Shown in pieces: positions 12,512 to 24,095 of a stretch of 64,000 bases of DNA. Position 1 is the stretch's first letter, and every line of letters begins with the position of its first letter. The notes under the pieces are model-generated. The model ran no database searches. It was not told the DNA's origin and was given only the letters and a program-made list of their open reading frames with translations. Made by a program: the position numbers and the translations under genes. Source of the stretch: Tetrahymena thermophila SB210 (lineage: Eukaryota; Ciliophora; Oligohymenophorea; Hymenostomatida; Tetrahymenidae); contig NW_002476375.1 in NCBI RefSeq assembly GCF_000189635.1, positions 187,479 to 251,478 of the forward strand. Direction: 5' to 3'.

Positions 12512-15500
12512 CTCTTAAAAATTGTTTTTTAAGAATTTTAATTATATTAGATATCAGAATAGTATGATGCTTTTCAGACAATCTTTGATAAAAAAAGCAA
12601 CTTAGATTTACCTGCTTGAATTGATTTAATCTGTCAAACAATTGATATCGAATTTAGAAAGTATTTATCGCTTTTCAAAGTTTTTTGTTCTTAAAGACAG
12701 AGTTATTTCCAAGTAATTTTAAGTTTAGGTTCTGATATAGCAAGATATAGTTTTCTTCAAGTTTTATTACAAAACCTCTTTTTTTGTTTATTTTGATGTT
12801 TATTTACAAATTTCGACAATATAATTTTGCTTTTCAATTCATTTAATTCCTTTCAAAACAGATGTATATGTTTTTATAAACAAATATTCAACTGCTTAGA
12901 CTTTTAAAATTCTAACCATATCAAACACATAAAATTACTTTTTATTGATTGCTTTCTATATTTAAGTTTAGTTGAGTTTGTAAGTTCTGAATTTTCCTTA
13001 AAAAGTAATTCAAATATAAGAAGTTTCCTTTCCAAAAAAAGTAATATAATCTATTTCAAGTAAAAGTTGACTCATAATTTTACATCTATACAGATTACAT
13101 TAATTTAGGTAACTAAATACATTAATTATTCTGATTAGTCTACCCATCTAATTTATTATTAAATTTTTTATAAACAGTGATGCAAACATGTTTTATAATT
13201 ATCTTACTTCCCTTCAATAAAGAAGCACTCAATAGAGAATAACATTAACAACGATTTGGCAAATAATTTATAGCTATTACTTTTTGTGACATACTTAATT
13301 TATTGATATAAATCGATACAAGAAAATAAATTTGATAGATTTGAATTTTTCTTCATTAAAAAGAATATTAAAAATGTATTCTTATAATCAAGTTTACTTT
13401 CTTTATTTGATGTATTTTTGAATATGAATTCTCAATTTCCCTCAGGTTTGATGAATTTCATAATGTGAAAAAAAAAAATTAACCTTCTACTAACTTTTTA
13501 ATTTATTGATAAAATCAAAAATAAAGTAAAGTAATAAAATATTGTAAGATATTTTCTAAGCTTTTATCTGCCTGATTAAAAAAGATAAAACACACAATAC
13601 AAGACAATACAAAAAAAATCGTAAGAAATCAAAATAAAATCATTCATCTCATAAGTTAATTAAATATTTTTAATCATTGCTTACTTCCAAATATTTATTT
13701 TATGGTGAAATATTATGAAATGAACATTACTACTTAATTATTGCAACATTATGATAGAATATAGAGTTTGTTAATTAAAAAAAATGCGTTAAGCGAATAG
13801 CTAACTACTTTTAACCTTTTAATTTGATTTGGGAACTACTCAAGCTAAAAAATTAGTATCAAAACTTACTATTTATTTATTAATTTATTTTCATTAAAGT
13901 ATTTTTTAATTGTTTCCTGCTTGTTAATTAAAGAAAAAGTGTGTATATATATATCTATTTTTAAGATACAGTAATCTGAGTAACAAAAACTCAAAAAATT
14001 TTTTTTCAAAACCATCCCTATATTCTGTAATCTCGAATAAACTCTATTTAAATTAATTTTTACTCAAATTTTTCCTATCCTTGATTATTGAAATTATTGT
14101 TAAATAACTTCTCTTTTTGTTTAAGAAATTAAAATTTTTTTTCCTTCTTTGATAAAATCAAAAAATTAGCTTCTTGGAATGAATCATAATTAATAAATAA
14201 TCCATAGTCTAAATAGGTTAATTAGATTCTATTTAAAACTCACATAAATGTCATTAAAAAGGTATTCAATTTTTAAAAAATATCGCATTTTAAATGTCAG
14301 CAAATTAATAATTTGGCAATTTTTCAAGTATTGGAAAATTGATAATAATATTTATATTTATTTTCTGTAACTTCCAATCATATTGCTTGTATTCATTACA
14401 AAATATTTGGTTGGTGCTCTTAAACTTAATCATAGACTATTATTTTTGTATAAATTATAATTACTAGGTATTCTTAAGAGAAAATAATAAATTTATTCAA
14501 CAGTAAGAATCTAACATTTCTCAAATTTGTAAAAATAATGGTAAAATATTTTGAAGTTAGTTGCTCCTTATATTACCCTTATGAAAATTTGGTAAAGTGT
14601 AAAGTAGAGGGGGAATTTTAATTAAATCATTAGAACTAGTTATAAAAACTTAATTCAGCATTATATATGCATATGAATTATTTGTGTGGAAAGCAACTAT
14701 ACTTCTGAATAAATTTTGTGGTTTTTACCAAATAATTTAATTCTTTCTTTGAAAATTAAATTCTAAGGCTTTTATTTTTTTTATTGATTTATTTTTTCTT
14801 ACTCGAATTGGGATGTGTATTTTTATTCCTAATTTATTTATTTTTCTAAGTGTGGCTAAAATAATTAGCAACATAAGTCAAAAATAATATTAAAAAAAAT
14901 CCTTTCTTGATGAGTTACTGATTTAACTAAAAATACCATTGTAGAGAAGATCACTTAAATGTTGAATAGACCCTCTAAGTTTAATTTAATTGAAAATCAA
15001 TTTTTTAAAATCAAAGAACATTTAATCTTCATTAAAACTATAAATTAATTCAGTAAAGAAAGTTTCTATTTGTTATTTAAAAAGCGCTAGCATTATTGTG
15101 GAGATAGTATTATGCTTTTTTTTTTTTAATTAAAACACAAGCATTTATTTTCTTCCAAATAAATGTATATTTGTGCATGAATAAAATCTGAAATATTTTA
15201 GTTTCTTTAAATGGCTACTAAAATAAATCATTTCCAAATAAACTATTGTGATACAAGTAGTATTATTTCATAGAAATTTTGCAAAATAATTTAAACAACA
15301 TAGAATAGAGAAAACGCTGTAGACTTTGTTTATTCAAAAAATTTAATTTAAAAATTTTGAAAACACATGAATTGATCATTTATAACAAATTTTTCTAGCT
15401 TTTGAATTTATGAGTCATTTATTATTATTTTTGATTTTTTTTCTTTTTCTATTATTAAAGATTAACATAATTTAAAGTCTAAATTTCTATTCTCGCAAAA

Positions 15501-16376
15501 ATAAGTTCTTTATGAAGTAAATCATCAATAATTGAATTTCATTTTTTAATTGTAAAAATACTTAACAAAAAATTTTAATATAAGCAATCCTAATGGATAA
15601 TATATACTATATATTATGAAACAATTTTTTTTTTTAGTTTATTACCATTTATTTAATTATTACCTATATAAATTTTGCCTATCTTCAAAATATTAAAAAG
15701 CTAGTTTTTTAAAATGACTAAGTAGGTTAAAGAGTAAATTATATAATTAATTATCAAAATACAAAATTAATCGATTTTGAGCAAAACAATAATAAAATTT
15801 ATGGGTAATATCTATTTTTTAAATAATTTTTTAAGTTTTTTAATGAAAAGTTTAAAAAATTATATTTTTTTAATAGCTTCTTCTATCAGTTATAAGTAGA
15901 ATTATTTATTGAATATAAAGAAAAGATTCTATATAGTTTTTTTAAATTTAATTTTATAAGTTTAGACATGAATGTGTGTTTAAATATTAAATTATTATCG
16001 TTAAACATAAATATTACTAAAAATAAATAGAGTTTTTACTTACTTTTTACCATAAATAGACAATTTTAGTATTACTTTAGATTTTTTGATGAGTTTTATT
16101 CTTAAAATAATAAATAAGTAAATATTTTGTTCAAAAATAAAGTAAAAAAATCTTTAGATTAATAATTATTGTTTGCTTTCTAGCATATCAATTAATTTAA
16201 TTCAAAAATTTAGTTTATTATATATATTAAGTTGTTTGATATAATATTATAAATTAATTTTAATGAATAAATTATCAAAATTTTTGTATACTTAATATTT
16301 ATTGTTGATGCAAATTAATATTCTAATTCAAAAATTATTAAAATTATATTATTTTCTACTGATAGAATATTTTAAA
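12512..16376. other. Intergenic; possible 5' exons of the neighbouring minus-strand gene in 12512-12990
   Basis: The first ~480 bases contain minus-strand stretches with coding-like composition (for example FVIKLEENYILLYQNLN and RLSEKHHTILISNI) in frames that change and are cut by TGA. They may be unrecognised 5' exons of the gene ending at 9536 or remains of an older gene. Beyond about 13000 the DNA is A/T-rich with no gene, RNA or repeat that I can support. Confidence 0.45.
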
Positions 16377-18107
16377 TCAATTTGTATTGATATTTTCAAA
16401 TTACAATTGGCTCTTTGGATTTTCATTTTGCTGAACCCCTACTTATTGTTCTTCATAAAAAGAAAAATCTTATAAAATTTTTTTATTATTATTGCTATAT
16501 CCTGCACCGTCTGCATAATAATTTAAAGGAGATAAATTAATATTTTAATTAGAATTAAAGCTTTCATTTGAATTTCTTACTTATAATTCAAAATTTTAAT
16601 GCTACTATTAAAGATGCTTGTAAAATTAATCATCATCGCTTCCAAAAGAATTCACTCTTAAGTGAGTAGAACTCTTCTCTTGCTATGATTTATTTTTTCC
16701 TAATGATGGAGGTTCCACTATTCTGAAAGGAGCTCTTCTTTATTGTTAAACTAATTGTTATTATTATTGCTGCTATTATTAATTCTATGATTATTACTAT
16801 TATTCTTGTTGTTGCTAATATTATTATTATTATTGTTACTGGTTATTTGGTTAAAAAAATATTTGTTAATTCTACTACTATGAGTTATACTAATATTATA
16901 AAGAATTTGATAAAACATCATCATTTTAAGGATATCTGAGAGAATCGGAAATTTATAGCTGATTGTTCGGATTCTAAATAACAATATAATTATCTGATTA
17001 TTGGATTCTTTGTATTTCAGGAGAATAGCTACTAATTTATGCCTAAGCCTAAACATACTGAATCTATAGAGGATTTTGGTTATGATTCTCGTTCCTTTCC
17101 ATCATTGGATGACTCTAAATATTTTAAAATATGGGATTTGCAATTCTCCCTCCAGCAACGTTATTAATTTAATTTTGGTTATTTTCACCAATTTATTAAT
17201 TTTGATTAATATCTTAAATTTATTATAGTAGCTAAATATTTTAAAGGTTTTACTCTTAATTTCGGAGATCGTTTTCTTCTATGAATTCTTCTAGTTAAAA
17301 AGAAGGTTCAGCTTAATCAACTATTTTATCAAGAATCGAATGACCTGCATGTTGCAGCTAGTGCTTTTCTCGCTTTAGTTTTTAAAGTGCTTTTCTAACA
17401 TCGTTCCTACAATAAGGGCATAGCACACTGTTTTTAAACCAAACTTTTATACATTCTGAGTGGAATAAATGCTTGCATTAAACTATTTCAATCATAACTT
17501 CATTCTCTTCGAAAGTTTGCAAACAAATAGCACAATCATTAAGCTAAGGATTATGAAAACCTGACTCAAAAGAAAGTTTCATATCCTTAGACTCTTTAGC
17601 ATTAACTACATGGCTAGGTAGAGATTCGAATTCTTGTGAGGTTAAACCTTCACGATTTACAATTGAATCAGAAGAGCGCCAAATTTATATTAAACTTATT
17701 AATGCTACAACCAATAAACAAACAGCAATTATTGTATAATAAACTAAGTTAACTAATAGGATGCTGTAAAAAAAGATAAAACTGTATTAAATAAATGCTA
17801 TTTGAGATGTGAGATGAAAATCTATTGAAAAAACAGACTGGTCTTAGATTTCTGAACAATTTATCAAATGAATTATAAGGTACATAATTGTGATTTAAAA
17901 ATCGTATCTTCTCGAGTTAGACAGAATCGTACGAAACAAGATTAGTGATTACTGAAAACCTAGTAAAAGGGTAATAAATATACAGACCATAACTCTATTT
18001 TCTGATTGAGTACTATGCATCCACTACTATATCGCAAGATATAAGTAAATTCCTGATAAAATTATGTTCAAACAAGATTCAAAAATCTTGAAATCTATGC
18101 CCATCAT
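16377..18107 (-). CDS. Multi-spanning membrane RING-H2 E3 ubiquitin ligase
   Basis: Single exon, 576 residues, TGA stop. RING-H2 fingers bind two zinc ions and bring a ubiquitin-charged E2 to a substrate. The RING spans about residues 192-231: CAIC, then VQCKHLFHSEC, then CPYC, i.e. C-x2-C...C-x-H-x2-H-x2-C...C-x2-C with all eight ligands present. Before it lie four or five hydrophobic segments (residues about 10-30, 40-60, 75-88, 105-165), then a linker containing EGLTSQEFESLPSH, which resembles the GLD motif found ahead of the RING in ATL-type membrane ligases. The finger should therefore face the cytosol from an internal membrane. The C-terminal ~340 residues are disordered, Q/N-rich, with a long glutamine tract written in mixed CAA/CAG/TAA/TAG codons. 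Two Met codons in tandem begin the frame; I took the first. The substrate is unknown. Confidence 0.85.
16741..16842 (-). repeat. Interrupted poly-glutamine tract inside the RING-H2 gene
   Basis: About 100 bases of trinucleotide-like repeat reading on the minus strand as Gln codons (mostly TAA, CAA, TAG, CAG) broken by single Ser, Asn and Glu codons. On the plus strand it appears as TTA/TTG runs. In the standard code it would be full of stops, which makes it a clear illustration of the reassigned code. Length variation between strains is likely. Confidence 0.8.
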
Positions 18108-21100
18108 TTTTATTTCAAAAGAATATATCTATTTTAAAATGATGATAGTAACTCCTATCTATATTCTAAAATACTCCTAAGTTATTTATCAATCTATTCA
18201 ATTTATTCTTTGATTTCCTTAAAATACTTTGCTTTGTCTACCTTTTAATAATATAATTATTTGCTTCTTATTTTTTCACTCTAAAATCTTACAAGATAGT
18301 ATTAAAAATGCAAAATAAGTTTTTAAAAATAATGAATCAATTAAATTTCTGAAAAATCCTTCAATTTATTGATCAATCTCAAAAGAATATTCAAATAAAA
18401 CAAAAATCTCTTTCTATTTTTAAGATCCATAATCAATCAATACAATTCTATTGTATTTAATTATAAAAGCTTGAAATAAATTGAAATTTTATATTATATT
18501 TTTACCAAAAAAAGAATTTCTATTATAAAATTCTATATTCTATCTCAAACTAAATTATGTAAATAACTTGTATGTCCTATATTAATTTAATTAATTTTTT
18601 TAAATTTTAAACAAATTATTATTCAAAACTTAAATTTAAATTGAATTAGTTATGTAATAAAATTAAATTAAAGATCAAATAATGGTTTTGAGAAAGAAAG
18701 ATATTAATTTATTTTTATATCTATTATTTGTTGTATATTTATATAAATGATTGATAAAATCATTTAAATTCCTTCATTTAATTAAAATAACTTTATTTAA
18801 AAAACTTAAACTATTTTTGGTTTAATAAAATACATCAATTTAATAAAATTAAAACATTATAGCAATTTTAAACTCTGTTATTATGGTATTAGTTTAATAG
18901 CAAAATTTTTTAGTTAAAATAATTAATATTTTAAATGGAGGATGAGATGTATTAATTGTTTTTTTATAGTAAATTTTAAATAAAATGCACTCAAATTAGC
19001 AATAATTTAAAATTTAATTAACTTTTTTAACATTAAAAAAATTTTGTTAGTTTATTCAAACTGCATTTTATAATAAAATAAATAATAAGTTCTTATAAGC
19101 TAAAATAAGTATTTTTATAAGGATTTTAAGATGGGAGGGAGGCATGAATTAAAAAGTTTTATATCATTTTCTTTTTTTAAAATTCTTCGATTATTCTAAA
19201 TTTTTTTAAAATAAAAATTTGAATAAGTGCCACAGATATTAAAATATATCTATTTTATTTATTTTCAAGTATATAAATTAATCAATTAATTTATCTTTAA
19301 AATATAATTTTTAGCTTAAACTATTTTATTGTTTAATAAAAACTAATTAAGAAATTTAAAGTATAAATATTTTAATTTGATATTTTACCTTAAAATCTTT
19401 AAATAACTAAAAAACAATAAAAAATAAATCCATTTTAATAGAAATATTACAATGAAATAAATTATTTAAAAATAAATTAAAATATTTAATATTCATTAAC
19501 CTAAGTAAATTTATCTTATCAAAGTGAAATTAAGTATAATTCATAAACAGATTGATATTTAATAAATTGAAAATCTGGATATATTAAAATTTAAATTTCG
19601 TTATTATTGCTTTAAATATGTTTTAAATAATGTAAATAATTTATGTATTAAATAAATTTGTTATATTTAGGTAAATTAATTTTATTATTTTCAAATAAAA
19701 TAAAGAAAAAAATCTTTACAAGAAATGACTAAAATTATTGAATAATTTTTATAACTTAACAAATAAGCAAAAATCCAAAAATAACCTCATAATTTTTCGA
19801 ATTAATATTTTATATCAAAATAAAATAGGTATTCGATTTTTAAAATTTGCAAAATAATTTTTCTATTTGGAGAGTATATACCCTAGGCTAAATAAGAGGT
19901 AGAAAGGAGATATCTGGAACTCTTTATTTGATTTTGAATGACTGTTGCAGATAATTACATGTGATATATACTCAAAATCCTGGATTTCTACTCCCCTCCC
20001 TTCCCCGAATTTATTAAAAGTGTGTTATATTTAAGCAAATTTAGTTTTAATTTTTTCAGATTTAATAAAAAATAAATATACAAGAAATGATTAAAATTAT
20101 TGAATTACTTTCATCAATAAATTCATAGGGAAAAACAGAAATATAAATATTTTATATCAAAAGAAAGTTTAATTATTAAACATTAATTATATTTTAAGGA
20201 ATTCATTTTTTAAATTTGCAAATTAAATATGTGTTTAAAATAAAATATAAATATTTAGTGTGATTTATAAAACTACCATTAAAATTTTTGGCTATCTAAA
20301 ATAAATATTTAATTAAGTTCTTTATATAATATTATATTCTAATATGTATTTATAAGTTTTAAATTGTACTTTCGTCTACTAATATAAAAAAATAAATGTA
20401 ACTGCTGAAATTATTATAAAAAAATGTATCTATTGCAGTCTTATAAATATTAGAATAGATCAAATAACACTTGATGTAATAGCCTAATCAATCATATAAA
20501 TTATTGCAGCAAAAGTTACACTTTTTAAAATTTATGTTTAGAAATTCTCGACAGATTTTTGTCAATTGAATTTATTCATAATTTTATCTAAGTGTAATTA
20601 GATTAAGCTAATAAAAGAAATATATATAAGTTAGATAAATGTATTTAAATCATCTTTTACAAATATTATTTTAGGTTAATATTTATCAAATATGCATCAT
20701 ATGCTAGTTCACTTCCTTTTATTAAATCTTGTGTAGATGTATTTAGGAAGTTAATTTTAATATAGATTGTAAAAATATTTAAGCATTCACTATCAATATC
20801 TTTCGAATAGAAAGTCTATAGTTAGTCTATTCTAACTATCTTAAAATAGAGTTAAACTTATTTTATATAAATTAATATATTTATAACTCATATTTTCATT
20901 TTTGTAACTTTTAATTGATATATATATTTTTTATAAATATTTGATTGATTAAAGTATTAAGCTCTTTACCACTAGATTAGTTTTAGATCTTAGTTTCTCT
21001 GTATGGCTGTCAAAATTTTCATCATTTTAAAATCCCAATTTATTTAAGACAAAAAAATTGATATTTTGGAATTTATTATTTCCTTCTATAATATATTTTT

Positions 21101-24095
21101 TACTTTAAGTTGAAATATTCACTTTTTTAAATGGTTATTTTAAAATATTTTTTTAATTTTTAGTATTTCATATGCCTTTTAATATTTGAGTGAAATAAGT
21201 AACTAATGATTAATTGCTCTTCTTGTTTAAAATGCAAATTTAACTTAATTTAAAAGTACAACTATAGTTTTTATTTTTTTTAAAGCAAGAAAATAAAATA
21301 TTATTGAAGGAATATTTTTCTCTATTGGTTAAATAGCTGAAAAGATTGAAGGAATAGAATTTTTTTTTTATAATCTAGTATCCAAAATTAGAAAAAAATT
21401 AAAATAGACATAAAAAAATAATAGACAATCTTAATAAATCAGTTTGAAAAAGCATAAGCAGCTCCTTACTTTATTTATTGCAGTTAAATTAGTAATATAT
21501 ATAACAACGCAAATTTTATAGAAACTGTTTCATTAGCTTTTAAAATTTATTATATAATGACTCTATAATCACTAAGGATGATCTCTATTCTTACTTTAAT
21601 TTGAATTTATATTATATTTTAACTCAAATATAACCATTTTGTTATTTGAATAATATTTGCTAAACAAAAGGTAAGATTTATAAAATTTTAGAAACTCATA
21701 CACCATTAAATATTTTCTCCTTTATATTTATAAGTATTTAGGTTACAAATTGCTTTGAAAAGATTACAGTTTGAGTTTGGTTTGATTTCAATCTAATTAA
21801 CTCTAATCTATTTCAAAAGAATACTTTTGCACTTCTATAAATACTTTTTGTATTTTTTTAAGATACAAACACAATAAATATTCAATAAAATTACTTTTTT
21901 TTCATTATGACATATTGGAATAGTAACAAACTTTAATTACTGGAGTCATTATTTTGATAAATTTAGCATATATCACTTTTTTTATACAATTTAGATATAT
22001 TACAATTATTAAAATTAGACTAGTGCAAAAATATAGTTTCATGATAATTTATTTATTAATCTAGCAAAATTTTTAAATTGTATGTAGACTCAAATGGAAA
22101 ATTATAATAAATTATTAAAGGAACATTATCCTTTTTTCAGTTTCATTTATCTATTTACTACTCACTAATTTAATACTCTGTCAAAAGTTTTTTTTTCTTT
22201 TACTAAAGTAAAATTTAAAAAAGCAATCAAACCAATATATTTTTCTATCCATATACATAATTATTTCAATTTTCCCTTCCATGTTTTGATTAAAAATAAT
22301 ATCATTGGAAATTTTTTTGATAAATATACGCAAAAATTTTTTTACAACTGTATGAGATTAGAAATGTAGTTTGGTTGTATTTAGGAGCAAAAATATTTTA
22401 ATAATTTAAAAATTTGTGTTTTAACTTTGAAATTGAATTAATAAATATCTAATTTTGCTTTACTTTGATGATACAGCTTCGAAAGATAATTTTTTCATAG
22501 TTTTTTATAATTTAATTCTTTTGAATCCTGCTAATATTAAAAAAGGACTAAAATAAAGTAAAAAAGAATAAATTATCCAGCAAAATACTTAAATAATTTG
22601 AGATTAATTAAGCAATTATTTAATTAAGAAAAAGGGAAGAGGAACCATTTAATTTCTATTATTGAGAATTACATAACCGTTGTATAAATTATTTAAATTC
22701 AGGTTAAAAAAGATTAGAGAGCAGGATAAAGTCGCTGAATTATCAATTTAAAGGTAGTAAGTAAATCTTCAAGTAAATTTAAATTTACAATGTTAAGCAT
22801 GTTGAAAATATAACTTAGAGAGTCTTAATTTTAAATTTTATAATTAATTTTCCTGTCTGTTTAGAAACAAAAATATAAATAAATAAAAATGCTGAATAGA
22901 ATTTAAAAGTTATATTTCATGAAATCTTTGCTATTTTTGTTTATTTGAAATGTGTGAGTTGCTCGATATTCGAAATGAGTAAATTTTTGTAATTTTAGCT
23001 TGTGGGTTGCAAATTCAAAACAATTATAATGTATTTTACTAAAGTAGAAAAGAGTTATAGTTGCATTTTTTAACCTTAAAACTGCTTCAATATTTTATCA
23101 GTACTGTTTTTCTTTTTCAAAAAACAATATATGATAAATGAATGATACATAACATTTTGTTTTTTGATTTAATGAATACACAGAAATAAAAAATGCATTA
23201 TAAAAATAGTAAATTAAAATAAAACGAAGAAAATAAGCATTAAATATTGATAGTAAATTAAGATTAATGAAAAGAAAAATTTGAAGGTATGTAAAATAAA
23301 TTGAAAAAAACATAGTTGAAATCAATGATTAATTACCAATATAATGAAAAAAGCAAAAAATAAATATCAAAAAATTAATTAAAAAAATAGATCGAACAAA
23401 CTACTTAATAAACAAAGAGATTAATAAATAAACAAGTAAACTACTTAACTAACACTAAGAAAGAACTCATCGTAAGAATTAAATCGCTTCGTACTATCTA
23501 AAAATTTTCACATTGAGAATATTGAGAGTGATTAAAAATACGCAAACAAAAAAAGATTTATAAAAACTAAACTAGAAAAATATTTGAAAATCTTTATTTT
23601 ATTATATTAATTTGGTCTCAATATAATTTGAAATAAAGCATTTTTGATTGATATATTTATTTAATTAATTGCTTTTTGCTTGCCTTGTTAATTAATATTT
23701 ATTTGCTAATAATACAAAAGTAGTAATAATAATTATTAATTTATTGATATTCATTAATTTGATAAATACATACATATATTCATTCAACCTTCTTCACTCT
23801 TAATAAATACAAATACTAAAAATAATTCCAAATAAATTAATTAATAAAAAAATAAATAAATAAATCCATACTAAAATCCTTCACTCCCAGCAGCTATTTT
23901 CATTCAATAGTTTTCCGGTGCAGTGCACTTTGATAATAAATTTTTTTAAGAACGAAGATCAGCAACAATATTAAATTTATAAAACAAACAAAAGAATAAA
24001 GAGAAAAATAATTAAACAAAATCTCCTTGAATTCCAGTGTGTTTATCAAGTAAAAAAAGAGAAGATAAATAAGTAAGTTTAAAAGTCACCGACTT
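18108..24095. other. Gene-poor 6 kb AT-rich region
   Basis: The longest stretch without a gene in the window. I found no frame with recognisable domains on either strand, and no tRNA-like B box with a matching cloverleaf. It contains the diverged duplication at 19660-20222 with its GC-richer centre. The last ~200 bases (23880-24095) are less A/T-rich and are probably the leader of the zinc-finger gene. Confidence 0.55.
19660..20222. repeat. Diverged direct duplication (~195 bp arms) around a 170 bp GC-richer island
   Basis: Arm A (19660-19853) and arm B (20024-20222) share at least four blocks in the same order and orientation: GTTATATTTAxGxAAATT at 19660 and 20024; a 26-base block at 19718 and 20080 with one difference; AATATTTTATATCAAAA, identical at 19804 and 20146; and ATTC-ATTTTT-AAATTTGCAAA-like sequence at 19831 and 20201. 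Between the arms, 19854-20023 is clearly richer in G and C, with CCCTAGG and CTCCCCTCCC, and contains weak inverted matches (GAGTATATA at 19872 against TATATACTC ending at 19973; TAGAAA against TTTCTA). It could be a segmental duplication, a decayed element with direct terminal repeats, or a small structured RNA locus. No coding frame is visible. Confidence 0.6.

Noticed and set aside
23098-23325. Hydrophobic 75-residue frame on the minus strand
   Set aside because: Composition (Phe, Ile, Tyr, Leu, Asn) is what random A/T-rich DNA encodes; no flanking gene structure.
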